64,000 bases of DNA from Hyphomicrobiales bacterium (lineage in GTDB: Bacteria; Pseudomonadota; Alphaproteobacteria; Rhizobiales; Rhizobiaceae). This document shows positions 38,072 through 47,504 of the stretch, in pieces. The first letter of the stretch is position 1. Every line of letters starts with the position of its first letter. The notes under the pieces were generated by a model. It was not told where the DNA came from and searched no databases. It saw nothing but the letters and a program-made list of their open reading frames with translations. The translations under genes and the position numbers were made by a program. The DNA is taken from positions 457,119 to 521,118 of the forward strand of contig UCCA01000018.1 in the NCBI GenBank assembly GCA_900470805.1, read 5' to 3'.

Positions 38072-39295
38072 TCAACCCTGCAGCGTATCGACCTTGCGAA
38101 GATCGGGAAAAAGCCGTGCCCACAGAACAACGACGACGATGGTACCAACACCACCAATGACGCCGGCGGCAACGGGACCCATGACGCCGGCAAGCATGCC
38201 GGATTCGAATTCGCCCAGCTGGTTCGAGGTGCCGATGAACAGCGAATTGACGGCGTTGACCCGGCCGCGCATCGAATCCGGCGTCAGAAGCTGAACCAGC
38301 GAACTGCGCACCACGACGCTAACGGTATCCGCTGCTCCAACCACCAAGAGCGCGGCAATCGAAAGCATGATGCTGGTCGATACAGCGAAGACGATCGTTG
38401 CAGCGCCGAACACGGCGACGGCCGCGAACATCTTGATCCCGACATTGCTGCTCAGTGGGTGTCTGGCGAGAACGATGGACATTGTCAGCGCGCCGATGGC
38501 GGGTGCGGCACGCAGTAAGCCGAGGCCCCACGGGCCGGCGTGAAGAATATCGCTGGCGAACATCGGCAGCAGCGCCGTGGCACCACCGAGCAGCACCGCA
38601 AAGAGATCGAGCGAGATCGTGCCCAGCATGACCGGACGGCTTTTGATGAAGGAGACGCCGGCGAAGACGGAGGCCAACGTGACAGGCTCGCGCTCGGTCG
38701 GCGTCCAATGCATGCGGATCGAAATCACGTTCAGGCTCGCCACCGCAAAAAGGACAGCGGCGAGCAGGAACGGCGCGACCGGATGAGCGCCGTAGAGGAT
38801 GCCACCGAGCGACGGCCCAATGATCAATGCCGTCTGCATCATCGAGGTCGACGTGGCGATGGCCCGCTGCAACAACGACGACGGCATGATGCTTGGCAGA
38901 AGCGCCGCCATGGTCGGCCGCTCGAAGGCGACGGTGGCGCCCATTATCGTGACGGCGACCAGAATGCCGGCCGGCGTCAGCCAGTCCTGCCAAGTGGCGA
39001 TCGCCAGCAGCGCCGAGACCGTTGCCAGGATCAGCTGGCAGACAAGACCAATGCGCCGTCGGTCGAACCGATCCGCGACGTGGCCGACGATAAAGGTGAG
39101 AACCACCATCGGCAAGAACTGACACAGACCAACCAGCGCCAGCGCGAAGGCGCTATGGGTCTGATCGTAGATCATCCATCCGAGAGCAATCGCGACGCAT
39201 TGGAACGACAGGGAAGAAAAGACGCGGGAGGCTGCGAAGTTCAGGTAGCCTGGATGGCGTAGAACGCTATCCGGCTGGATTGTCGATGTGTCCAT
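38072..39295 (-). CDS. MFS transporter (EntS-like exporter)
   Basis: 407 residues from MDTSTIQPDSVLRHPGYLNF; a GTG start seven codons upstream is possible. Twelve predicted helices, with the motif GHVADRFDRRRIGL after helix 2 and GRVNAVNSLFIGTSNQLGEF in the second half. This is the enterobactin-exporter (EntS/MFS_3) group of drug or siderophore exporters. The substrate cannot be read from sequence; no siderophore genes lie nearby. Confidence 0.82.
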   Translation of the reverse strand: MDTSTIQPDSVLRHPGYLNFAASRVFSSLSFQCVAIALGWMIYDQTHSAFALALVGLCQFLPMVVLTFIVGHVADRFDRRRIGLVCQLILATVSALLAIATWQDWLTPAGILVAVTIMGATVAFERPTMAALLPSIMPSSLLQRAIATSTSMMQTALIIGPSLGGILYGAHPVAPFLLAAVLFAVASLNVISIRMHWTPTEREPVTLASVFAGVSFIKSRPVMLGTISLDLFAVLLGGATALLPMFASDILHAGPWGLGLLRAAPAIGALTMSIVLARHPLSSNVGIKMFAAVAVFGAATIVFAVSTSIMLSIAALLVVGAADTVSVVVRSSLVQLLTPDSMRGRVNAVNSLFIGTSNQLGEFESGMLAGVMGPVAAGVIGGVGTIVVVVLWARLFPDLRKVDTLQG

Positions 39296-39514
39296 GGATA
39301 AATGACTGCCTGACACGCATCCGCGTGTTTCTATTCGTTTCTGCTGCAGTCGTTTCCGCCCGACACGCCCTGCTTGTCAACTGCATCGGCATCGTTTCAG
39401 GTTCGATCCGTCGCATCAACGAAAGAGTGATTGCCGCTACTGTTTCAATTCGGTGGCGTGCTGCAAAGACGTGCCCATAGGGGCAGGATTGACAGGCATG
39501 CGAACCGACCCCTT

Positions 39515-39949
39515 TTACGGCTTCTTCGCCGAAGTGCGTGGCTTGCTCGAAGTGGGCGGAGGCGTCAGCGCGCCCTCGGCGTAGCAATACCCGGCCACCC
39601 ATCCACCGGTCGCAAAAAGCTTGCCGGTGCCTTCTGCATGCCATTGACAGGTCAGCGATGTGGCATCCCACGCGGTAACAGTGACATCGTTGATGCCCTT
39701 GCCGGCGTAAACGGCGTTCGGATTACCGGTCAGTTGCCATCCGGGTGGTGTTTCCAGGCGCCAAGACACCCGTTGCCCCTGCCGTGGCTTTTCGCGGAGA
39801 CCGAACTCAGGAGTCTGACAGCGTTTTGTGGCGGGATCACACGCGAGCTTGGTCTCCGACGTCTGAGTGGGCGTATTTCGCACCACCGTCTGGCAACTGC
39901 TCAGCGCAAGCGCCATCACCGTCATCACCAAAGCGACATCGTACCACAT
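39515..39949 (-). CDS. Putative lipoprotein, 144 aa
   Basis: From MWYDVALVMTVMALALSSCQ; lipobox ALSSC with the acylated Cys at about 19. The mature part has KLACDPATKRCQTPEFGLRE and a beta-rich domain (VSWRLETPPGWQLTG, VTVTAWDATSLTC), then a Pro/Ser/Lys tail. No family recognised. The 39317-39514 stretch before it holds no clear gene. Confidence 0.7.
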   Translation of the reverse strand: MWYDVALVMTVMALALSSCQTVVRNTPTQTSETKLACDPATKRCQTPEFGLREKPRQGQRVSWRLETPPGWQLTGNPNAVYAGKGINDVTVTAWDATSLTCQWHAEGTGKLFATGGWVAGYCYAEGALTPPPTSSKPRTSAKKP

Positions 39950-40066
39950 AACCGGCCTCCCCTCCGTCAAAGTGTACGGAGGAAGACTACAACATTGTGC
40001 CCGATGGCGCGCTTCACCGTTTGGCTGAGCCGGATTACGCAGTGATCACGACACCAGATCGTCCAA

Positions 40067-40624
40067 TCAGGCGTAGCGCCGCTGCGCCTTGGACTTTTCC
40101 TTCAAGCTGTCGAACAGCGTGTAGCCACCTGTCCACCTGCCGAAACCGCTCGAGATGTTGATATGGCCGGCAAGTCCGATATTTCTGAGATCGGTCTTCC
40201 ACAGGCGCGCATAGAGCGTCAGCCGGTCGAGCTCCATGTAGTGATCGTTGAGGCTTCCGACTGTGATGCTCGGGAAGGGAAGTCGGTGGGTCGGCATCGG
40301 TCCGAAACGGATGGCATCGGGGTGCCGCTTTTCGGTTGGACGCAGATCGCATGGCGCGACGAGCAGTGCCCCCTTGATCCGACGCGCCGACGGCCTGTCG
40401 GCAAACTTGGCCGCCAACAGGCAGCCAAGACTGTGGGCGACGATGAAGGCCTCACCATGCTGCAGGAGCGCCAGTTCCAGCCTGTCTGCCCATCGGTCCA
40501 CGAGCGGCGAATCCCAATCGTCCTGCTCGACCATGAAGCTGTCCGGGTGGTCTTGCAACCAGAAGCGCTGCCAATGCCCCTGATCCGAGCCGTTAAGGCC
40601 TGGAATGATCAGCGTCGCGGTCAT
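40067..40624 (-). CDS. RBBP9/YdeN-type alpha/beta serine hydrolase
   Basis: 185 residues. TLIIPGLNGSDQGHWQRFW at the N terminus, nucleophile elbow AHSLG (Ser65), and NIGLAGHINISSGFGRW carrying the catalytic His at the end, all typical of the RBBP9/YdeN family. Substrate unknown; small-ester or peptidase-like activity. The next minus-strand gene upstream (40637-40837) is 12 bases away. Confidence 0.85.
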   Translation of the reverse strand: MTATLIIPGLNGSDQGHWQRFWLQDHPDSFMVEQDDWDSPLVDRWADRLELALLQHGEAFIVAHSLGCLLAAKFADRPSARRIKGALLVAPCDLRPTEKRHPDAIRFGPMPTHRLPFPSITVGSLNDHYMELDRLTLYARLWKTDLRNIGLAGHINISSGFGRWTGGYTLFDSLKEKSKAQRRYA

Positions 40625-40636
40625 CGCCCATCCCCC

Positions 40637-40837
40637 TTACAGGTCGGAATAGCGCGGCGCGTGCAGCAGCGAGGAGATTTCCTCGGTCATCTGCATGATG
40701 CGCTCGCGCAGATCCGATCCCGTACCGTCGTCGATGTCTTCGCTCCCGAAACAGTATCGCGCTTCGTGCAACTCAAGCCTCGCTTCCAGTTGATCCCGGA
40801 TGCTGCAAAGACGATCGAAATGCCGCGTGATGCTCAT
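40637..40837 (-). CDS. Small helical hypothetical protein
   Basis: 66 residues, MSITRHFDRLCSIRDQLEAR, amphipathic helices with acidic SEDIDDGTGSDLRERI in the middle. Likely co-transcribed with the hydrolase gene. No family recognised. Confidence 0.65.
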   Translation of the reverse strand: MSITRHFDRLCSIRDQLEARLELHEARYCFGSEDIDDGTGSDLRERIMQMTEEISSLLHAPRYSDL

Positions 40838-41064
40838 GGTCTGCTCCTGTGAGGCCTCCCGGCGAGAGTGGTCCTTCGAGGGGAAGTATTGTCTATATTA
40901 GTAGATTAAAGAAATGAGCGTCCACGCCGAGATGCGCAGGTGAAAAAAATCGTCATCTGCATAGCCGGGGCGATTGCACTCCTGGCGCGACACACAGGAT
41001 TGCGGCATCGCTATCGCGGCCATGCTCGACGGCAGCGTTAAATCTTTGCAACAGTGGAAACTTT

Positions 41065-41090
41065 TGATCCACCTCCTGCGTAGTTTCGTA
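41065..41090 (+). promoter_or_regulatory. ECF-sigma promoter before the photolyase operon
   Basis: TGATCC, 16-base spacer, CGTA (then AC). The same elements and spacing occur before chrR at 49129-49156. They fit the known promoter type of the RpoE/ChrR (ECF11) system responding to singlet oxygen. It lies 27-36 bases before the operon start. Confidence 0.75.
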
Positions 41091-41116
41091 ACAGACACCA
41101 ACGAGAAGAATGGGGG

Positions 41117-42571
41117 TTGAGTTCATTGCCTGACGCCGCAATAAAACCGGTTATCCTTTGGTTTCGCAAGGATCTTCGCCTTGACGACAACCATGCGCTT
41201 CACGCCGCATGCGCCACCGGGCGACCTGTTATTCCACTGTTCATACGCGAGCCTTCGGCGGCTGGGACTGGACCTCTTGGCGGCGCGCAGGCATGGTGGC
41301 TCCACCACTCTCTCGTGTCCCTCGACAGATCGCTAGCGGCGCTTGGCGGCGCGCTCAATCTGGTGAGTGGCGACGCACTCGACATTTTGCTCGACGTGAT
41401 CAAGAGCAGCGGCGCCGACATGGTGGTGTGGAACCGGCGATACGATCCGGCGGGAATCGCCGTCGATACGCGCGTCAAGCGTGAGCTTGAACGGCAGGGA
41501 CTGGAACCGAAAAGCTTCGCCGGGCAGCTGTTGCACGAACCGTCGCGGCTGAAGACCGGCGGCGGCACACCATACCGGGTCTACACGCCCTTTTGGCGGG
41601 CGCTAGAGAATTCCGGCGAGCCGCCTCGCCCGCTCGACGCCCCATCAAAGATCAGTTTCGATCGTCCATTGAGTTCGGGCGAGAAGCTGAAGTCCTGGGC
41701 GCTGCTGCCGACCAAGCCCGACTGGGCGAAGGCGTTCACGGATATCTGGGCGGCCGGCGAAGACGCCGCACGCGAGAGGCTTTCCGATTTTCTTGAGCAA
41801 GCTCTCGATGGCTACAAGGACAATCGCGATTTTCCGGCCAAGCAGACGACCTCCCTGCTCTCGCCCTATCTGGCGCTTGGCGTGATATCGCCGGCAAGGA
41901 TCTGGGAAGAAACGCGCGGTCTGTCCGTTCCTGCGGAAGACCTTGTGCATTTTCGCAAGGAGCTGGCCTGGCGCGAGTTTTCGTACCATTTGCTGTTTCA
42001 TTTCCCGAAGCTGCCTTACGAGAACTGGAACGGCAAGTTCGACGGCTTAGGCTGGAACAACGATACCGCCCAATTCCGTGCCTGGACGCGCGGGATGACC
42101 GGCTACCCTATCGTCGATGCCGGCATGCGGCAGCTGTGGCAGCATGGCTTCATGCACAACCGTGTGCGGATGATCGTGGCATCGTTCCTGATCAAGGACC
42201 TGATGATCGACTGGCGGCGCGGCGAAACCTGGTTCCGCGATACATTGATCGACGCCGATCCGGCCAGCAATGCGGCTAGCTGGCAGTGGGTTGCCGGTTG
42301 CGGCGCTGACGCGTCACCGTTCTTCCGGATATTCAACCCGATCCTGCAGGGCGAGAAGTTCGATCGGGACGGCGATTATGTGCGCGAGTTCGTGCCCGAG
42401 CTGGCAACGCTCGAGAACAAATACATCCACAAGCCCTTCGATGCACCGAAGTCCGTCCTTGAGAAGGCCGGCATCGTGCTGGGCGACACCTATCCGAAGC
42501 CGATCGTCGACCACGCCGCCGCCCGCGACCGGGCGTTGAAAGCCTATAGCGCCATAAAGGATGCAGCATGA
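41117..42571 (+). CDS. phr: Deoxyribodipyrimidine photolyase / cryptochrome
   Basis: 484 residues. N-terminal antenna-binding domain (ILWFRKDLRLDDNHALHAA) and C-terminal FAD domain (PYLALGVISPARIWEE, ELAWREFSYHLLFHFP, GYPIVDAGMRQLWQHGFMHN, SNAASWQWVAGCGADASP, FFRIFNPILQGEKFDRDGDY). It splits cyclobutane pyrimidine dimers using blue light. No ATG fits: the start is TTG at 41117 or 41126 after a GGGGG ribosome site. First gene of an operon with a likely ECF promoter; the next start overlaps its stop. Confidence 0.93.
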   Translation: MSSLPDAAIKPVILWFRKDLRLDDNHALHAACATGRPVIPLFIREPSAAGTGPLGGAQAWWLHHSLVSLDRSLAALGGALNLVSGDALDILLDVIKSSGADMVVWNRRYDPAGIAVDTRVKRELERQGLEPKSFAGQLLHEPSRLKTGGGTPYRVYTPFWRALENSGEPPRPLDAPSKISFDRPLSSGEKLKSWALLPTKPDWAKAFTDIWAAGEDAARERLSDFLEQALDGYKDNRDFPAKQTTSLLSPYLALGVISPARIWEETRGLSVPAEDLVHFRKELAWREFSYHLLFHFPKLPYENWNGKFDGLGWNNDTAQFRAWTRGMTGYPIVDAGMRQLWQHGFMHNRVRMIVASFLIKDLMIDWRRGETWFRDTLIDADPASNAASWQWVAGCGADASPFFRIFNPILQGEKFDRDGDYVREFVPELATLENKYIHKPFDAPKSVLEKAGIVLGDTYPKPIVDHAAARDRALKAYSAIKDAA

Positions 42572-43908
42572 ACGCTCATTTTCACCACCCGCACCGCCGT
42601 CTGAAGATCGCCGTCATCGGTTCCGGCGTATCGGGAGCGTCGGCCGCTTGGGCGCTGAACCCGCTGCATGACGTGACTTTGTACGAAAAGGCAAACCGGG
42701 CCGGCGGTCATACGGCAACGGTCGACGTCGATTATGACGGTTTGAGCATTCCTGTCGATACCGGCTTCATCGTTTATAACGAGCCGAATTACCCGAACCT
42801 GACCGCTCTCTTCGCAGAACTTGGCATTGCGACGCACGCCAGCGACATGAGCTTCGCGCTGTCGCTCGATCAGGGCAAGCTGGAATGGAGCGGTGCCGGG
42901 CTGTCTTCGCTGTTCGCGCAGAAGCGCAACCTGCTGCGCCCGTCCTTCCTGCTGATGATCCGTGAAATTCTGCGCTTCAACAAGACCTGCCTGCTCGACC
43001 GCGCTGCCGGCCACCTCGTCTCGCGTTCGATCGGCGATTATCTCGACTGGCGCGGTTTCTCACCCGGCTTCACCAACAATTATCTCGTGCCGATGGCGGC
43101 TGCGATCTGGTCGACGCCGGCGGCAAAGATGCTGCAGTTTCCGGCCGAACATTTCATCAATTTCTTCGACAATCACCGGCTGATCTATTCGAAGCAGCAT
43201 CAGTGGCGCACCGTCACTGGCGGCAGCCGCAACTATCTCGAAAAACTGCTGCAGCCACTGGGTGACCATCTGAAGCTCGGTCTTGGCGTACGTGCTGTCA
43301 TGCGGAATCAGGCCGGCGTGACCGTCATCGATGACAGCGGCCAAGAGACGCATTTCGACAAGGTGATCTTCGCTGCCCACAGCGACCAGACACGGCGCAT
43401 GCTCGTTGATGCCACGGAACAGGAAAAGAGGCTGCTCGCGGCTGTTCCCTACCAGCCAAACCGAGTGGTGCTGCACCGCGATCCGAAGCTAATGCCGCAG
43501 CGCCGCAAGGTCTGGGCATCGTGGAATTATCTGCGGTCGAGTTCGGAGGATGGAAACGCCGATGTTGCCGTGACCTACTGGATGAACCGGCTGCAGGCGA
43601 TCGACGATCGGTTTCCGCTGTTCGTGACGCTCAATCCCGATCGTGAGCCGGATCCGCGCAAGGTGTTTGCCCAATTCAGCTACGACCATCCGCAGTTCTC
43701 CGCCGACAGCGTCGAAGCGCAGCGTGCGCTGGCCGACATGCAGGGACACAACAACAGCTATTTCGCCGGCGCATGGACAGGCTATGGTTTCCACGAGGAC
43801 GGACTGACATCCGGGCTGAAGGCGGCAACCGCGCTTGGCGCGATCCTGCCATGGAGCACGGTCGGCCGCGCCGAAGATCTTGAACCGGAGCTGGATGCGG
43901 TCGCATGA
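42568..43908 (+). CDS. FAD-dependent oxidoreductase (amine-oxidase-like)
   Basis: 446 residues. Dinucleotide-binding GSGVSG at 18-23 in IAVIGSGVSGASAAWAL, then NRAGGHTATVDVDYDG and PVDTGFIVYNEPNYPNL. The C terminus has the FAD-closing GAWTGYGFHEDGLTSG. This family is routinely encoded with DUF1365 and a cyclopropane-fatty-acid-synthase-like enzyme, and acts on fatty acyl chains or desaturates them. ATGA overlaps bind it to phr and to the DUF1365 gene. Confidence 0.88.
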   Translation: MNAHFHHPHRRLKIAVIGSGVSGASAAWALNPLHDVTLYEKANRAGGHTATVDVDYDGLSIPVDTGFIVYNEPNYPNLTALFAELGIATHASDMSFALSLDQGKLEWSGAGLSSLFAQKRNLLRPSFLLMIREILRFNKTCLLDRAAGHLVSRSIGDYLDWRGFSPGFTNNYLVPMAAAIWSTPAAKMLQFPAEHFINFFDNHRLIYSKQHQWRTVTGGSRNYLEKLLQPLGDHLKLGLGVRAVMRNQAGVTVIDDSGQETHFDKVIFAAHSDQTRRMLVDATEQEKRLLAAVPYQPNRVVLHRDPKLMPQRRKVWASWNYLRSSSEDGNADVAVTYWMNRLQAIDDRFPLFVTLNPDREPDPRKVFAQFSYDHPQFSADSVEAQRALADMQGHNNSYFAGAWTGYGFHEDGLTSGLKAATALGAILPWSTVGRAEDLEPELDAVA

Positions 43909-44747
43909 GGCAACGCCGCGAACGACAAGGTGTCAGCATGAGCCACAACGGGCCTCCGCCCGAGGCCGCAGCTGCGCTCTACGTCGGCGACGTCATGCAC
44001 CAGCGCATGAAGCCATTCGGGCATCGTTTTCGCTACCGCGTCTTCTCGATGGCTATCGACCTCGATCGGCTGGACGAGGCGAACAGGCTTTCGGTGCTGT
44101 TTTCGGTGAACAGGCGCAACGCCGTCTCGTTCCACGAGCGGGATCACGCCGGGGGCAAGGGTGTCCGCGCACATGCTGACGACCTGCTTGCGCGCGCCGG
44201 ATTGCGCGCCAAGCGCATCGTGCTCGTCTGCTACCCCCGCATCCTTGGTTATGTCTTCAACCCGCTGTCCGTTTATTACGCCTATGGCGAAGACGACGCG
44301 GTGATCGCGATGATCTATGAGGTCCGTAATACGTTCGGCGAGCGTCACACCTATGTGTGCCCTGTCGGCGCTGACGATCTCTGCGAGGCAGGTATCCGAC
44401 AGAGCTGCGACAAGATCTTTCACGTGTCGCCGTTTATCGGCATGGGCATGCGCTATAATTTTCGCATGCTGCCGCCGGGCGCGGAGATACGCTGGCGGAT
44501 CCTCGAGACCGATACGACCGGTCCGCTGCTGGCCGCGACTTTCGCGGGAACGCAAGTCAGCCTTAGCACCGCGACCCTGGCACGGCTTACGGCGGCGATC
44601 CCGTTTCTGCCGATCAAGATTGTTGGCGGCATCCATTGGGAAGCTTTGAAACTCTGGTTGAAGGGCGCGAAATACATATCGCGACCAGCGCCACCGGCTC
44701 CCGTCAGCGTGGTCGCGCCGCGCGAAATGGCCGAGGCGGCAGAATGA
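43905..44747 (+). CDS. DUF1365 family protein
   Basis: 280 residues; start overlaps the previous stop as ATGA, with Met12 (43938) as an alternative. DUF1365 marks: LYVGDVMHQRMKPFGHRFRY, CYPRILGYVFNPLSVYYAY, YEVRNTFGERHTYV, KIFHVSPFIGMGMRYNF. Its partners are always the FAD oxidoreductase and the CFA-type methyltransferase, so a role in fatty-acid modification is likely though the reaction is unknown. Confidence 0.88.
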   Translation: MRQRRERQGVSMSHNGPPPEAAAALYVGDVMHQRMKPFGHRFRYRVFSMAIDLDRLDEANRLSVLFSVNRRNAVSFHERDHAGGKGVRAHADDLLARAGLRAKRIVLVCYPRILGYVFNPLSVYYAYGEDDAVIAMIYEVRNTFGERHTYVCPVGADDLCEAGIRQSCDKIFHVSPFIGMGMRYNFRMLPPGAEIRWRILETDTTGPLLAATFAGTQVSLSTATLARLTAAIPFLPIKIVGGIHWEALKLWLKGAKYISRPAPPAPVSVVAPREMAEAAE

Positions 44748-44909
44748 CTTGCGCGCGGCTCTGCAGTCGCCACGATTTCGCCGAAAGTAGCACTGGAAAT
44801 CCGTTTGGATTTTCCAATTTTTACGATAGCGTTCAAGCCAATCGCCGGGGGGCGAAGTTTCAGCGCATCGTTGTCCTGAGCCGTCCGCGCAATGCCGGGG
44901 GAGAAAACC

Positions 44910-46160
44910 ATGAGTGATCTGAACGACGTGACGGCTTCGGCGATCCTGCTGTCGCATGAGAACATCGGCAAGGTTTCGAAGGGGCTTCCACTACGGGCGC
45001 GGTTTGCGTTGCGGGCCATGCTGCGGATGCAATACGGCTCGATGACGATCGTTCTTCCCGACAGCCGCGTTGTGCTGGTGAAGGGCAATCTCGCCGGCCA
45101 GCACGCGGAGCTTCATCTGAAGAACTGGAACATCGCCTACCGGGCATTGTCGAGCGGCACGATCGGCGTGGCCGAGACCTATATGGATGGCGACTGGGAC
45201 AGTCCTGATATCTCGGCGTTTCTCGAGCTGTTCATCGTCAACGACGAGGCGATCCAGGAATATGCCAACGGCAAGGGCGGCATTGCCCGCGTCGTCGAGC
45301 GTGTCCGCCACTGGATGAACACCAACACCAGGAAGGGCTCGAAGCGCAACATCTCGGCGCATTACGATCTCGGCAATGATTTCTACAAGCAATGGCTCGA
45401 CCCGACGATGACCTATTCGTCAGCGCTCTATTCGACCGGCGCCAACGATCTGCAGTCGGCGCAGAACGCGAAATATCGGGCGCTGGCCGAGGCAACGGGG
45501 ATCAAGCCGGGCGACCACGTGCTCGAGATCGGCTGCGGGTGGGGCGGGTTCGCTGAATTCGCAGCCAGCGAACTGAACTGCCGGGTGACCGGCCTGACGA
45601 TCAGCCGCGAGCAGCTGGCATTCGCCGAAGATCGCATCCGCAAGGCGGGTCTCAGCGACAAGGTGGATTTCCGTTTCCAGGATTACCGCGACGAAACAGG
45701 CGTCTACGACAAGATCGTGTCGATCGAAATGTTCGAGGCGGTCGGCGAGAAGTACTGGCCAGCCTATTTCTCGAAGCTTGAACAATGCCTCAAGCCGGGC
45801 GGAAAAGCCGGCCTTCAAATCATAACGATTCGCCCAGAATCCTTCGAGCAGTACCGCAGCAATCCCGACTTCATCCAGAAGTACGTTTTTCCCGGCGGCA
45901 TGCTACCGACCCGCGAGCATCTAGCCGAACTTGGCCGCAAAGTGAATTTGTCACTGGTGCGGGACTTTGGTTTCGGGTTAGACTACGCCCGTACTCTTGC
46001 CGAGTGGCGGGAGCGTTTCTGGTCCGTGTGGGAACGAGTTCGCCCGTTGGGCTTCGACGAGCGTTTCAAGCGTCTCTGGGAATTCTATTTGTTTTATTGC
46101 GAAGCAGGCTTCCGCGCCCGAAACATAGATGTCCGTCAGGTCGTCTTTTCGCGGAGCTGA
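44910..46160 (+). CDS. Cyclopropane-fatty-acyl-phospholipid-synthase-like methyltransferase
   Basis: 416 residues from MSDLNDVTASAIL, start set by GGGGGAGAAAACC. SAM-binding motif EIGCGWG at 206-212, with GSKRNISAHYDLGNDFYKQW and TYSSALYSTGANDLQSAQNA typical of CFA synthases. It methylates or cyclopropanates unsaturated acyl chains in phospholipids. Together with the oxidoreductase and DUF1365 it may make methylated or furan-type fatty acids that quench singlet oxygen, as reported for related genes in Rhodobacter. Confidence 0.88.
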   Translation: MSDLNDVTASAILLSHENIGKVSKGLPLRARFALRAMLRMQYGSMTIVLPDSRVVLVKGNLAGQHAELHLKNWNIAYRALSSGTIGVAETYMDGDWDSPDISAFLELFIVNDEAIQEYANGKGGIARVVERVRHWMNTNTRKGSKRNISAHYDLGNDFYKQWLDPTMTYSSALYSTGANDLQSAQNAKYRALAEATGIKPGDHVLEIGCGWGGFAEFAASELNCRVTGLTISREQLAFAEDRIRKAGLSDKVDFRFQDYRDETGVYDKIVSIEMFEAVGEKYWPAYFSKLEQCLKPGGKAGLQIITIRPESFEQYRSNPDFIQKYVFPGGMLPTREHLAELGRKVNLSLVRDFGFGLDYARTLAEWRERFWSVWERVRPLGFDERFKRLWEFYLFYCEAGFRARNIDVRQVVFSRS

Positions 46161-46169
46161 CGAGAGCGG

Positions 46170-47504
46170 ATGGCGGGACCAGACAGTCGACCTCCTGTCC
46201 CGGCCGCCATCCGCCTCGTCTATTCGCTGCCGGCAGCGCCGCTGGCCGCCCTCGGCCTTCCACTCTACGCATTCGTTCCGACCTACTACACCGAGACGAT
46301 CGGGCTTTCTCTGGCGGCGGTCGGCTTCACGTTGCTGATCGTTCGGCTGTTCGATGCGATCAGCGATCCCGTGGTCGGCTTACTCGCCGACAGATTTCGG
46401 CCGAGGATTGGGCGGCGGAAATTCTGGTTTGCACTGTCGCTCCCCTTCGCTGCTCTTTCAGCGTTCATGCTCTACTCGCCGCCTGACGACGCGACGACGC
46501 TTTGGCTTGGTTTATGGGGCGCGATGCTGTCCCTCGGCTTCACGCTTGCCGTCGTCCCCTATTCGGCCTGGGGCGCCGAACTCATCTCCGACTATCGCGG
46601 CAGGACGTCGCTCGCGGCGATGCGCGAGGTGCTGACGTTGGTCGGAACGCTCATCGCCATCGTGCTGCCGTTTGCTGTCGGAGCGAGGAGCGACACGAGC
46701 CTGCCGGGTCTCGGTCTGCTCGGCGCCTTCGTGGCCGTCGCCCTGCCGCTCACAGGCGTTCTGGCGATCTGGAAGGTGCCAGAGCCGCGGCTGCCGCCGG
46801 AAACCCGCCTGGCGTTCGGCAAGGGCTTGCGCCTGATCGCCGCGAACAGGCCATTCCGGCGGCTGGTGAGCGCGTTCTTTCTGAATGGCTTTGCGAACGG
46901 CATTCCTGCGACGCTGTTTCTCTATTTCGTCTCGGATCGCCTCGGGCTTGCGGAAGCCCGCGGTCCCCTGCTGTTCGTTTATTTCCTCTCCGGCATCGCC
47001 GGCATTCCCTTGGCGACATGGGCGGCCGGGCGGGCTGGCAAGCATCGCGCCTGGTGCTGGGCAATGCTGGCGGCCTGTGGTGCGTTTGCCTTCGCGCCGA
47101 TGCTTGAAGCGGGATCAGTCAAATCGTTCGGGGCGATCTGCGTCTTTACTGGTTTGATGCTCGGATTCGATCTGGCGCTGCCGCCGGCAATCCAGGCGGA
47201 TGTGATCGATGCGGATACCGATATGTCGGGCGAGTCGCGCGGCGGAATCTATTTCGCGGCCTGGGGATTGGCGACAAAGGCGTCGCTGGCTGCGGGCGTC
47301 GGACTGGTATTTCCGATCCTTGCAGCGTTCGGTTTTGAGGCATCGGGCGGCGCTCAGAATACGCATACGGCGCTGACGGCACTCGCGGTGACCTATGCGT
47401 GGATCCCGATCACATTGAAGCTTTGCGCCATCGGATTGATGTGGAATTTCCCGCTGGACGAAGAGGCGCAAAAAGCGTTGCAGCTGCGGATTCAGGCGCG
47501 CTGA
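46170..47504 (+). CDS. MFS transporter (MelB/GPH-like)
   Basis: 444 residues, twelve predicted helices. DAISDPVVGLLADRF after helix 2 and the YSAWGAELISDYRGRT segment are typical of the GPH/MelB-type family in the MFS. It starts 9 bases after the CFA-like gene, so it belongs to the photolyase operon and may carry a lipid precursor or an oxidised product. Substrate unknown. Confidence 0.82.
   Translation: MAGPDSRPPVPAAIRLVYSLPAAPLAALGLPLYAFVPTYYTETIGLSLAAVGFTLLIVRLFDAISDPVVGLLADRFRPRIGRRKFWFALSLPFAALSAFMLYSPPDDATTLWLGLWGAMLSLGFTLAVVPYSAWGAELISDYRGRTSLAAMREVLTLVGTLIAIVLPFAVGARSDTSLPGLGLLGAFVAVALPLTGVLAIWKVPEPRLPPETRLAFGKGLRLIAANRPFRRLVSAFFLNGFANGIPATLFLYFVSDRLGLAEARGPLLFVYFLSGIAGIPLATWAAGRAGKHRAWCWAMLAACGAFAFAPMLEAGSVKSFGAICVFTGLMLGFDLALPPAIQADVIDADTDMSGESRGGIYFAAWGLATKASLAAGVGLVFPILAAFGFEASGGAQNTHTALTALAVTYAWIPITLKLCAIGLMWNFPLDEEAQKALQLRIQAR

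Noticed and set aside
40898..41101. Minus-strand frames in the photolyase upstream region
   Set aside because: They cover the ECF promoter and have random-looking composition.
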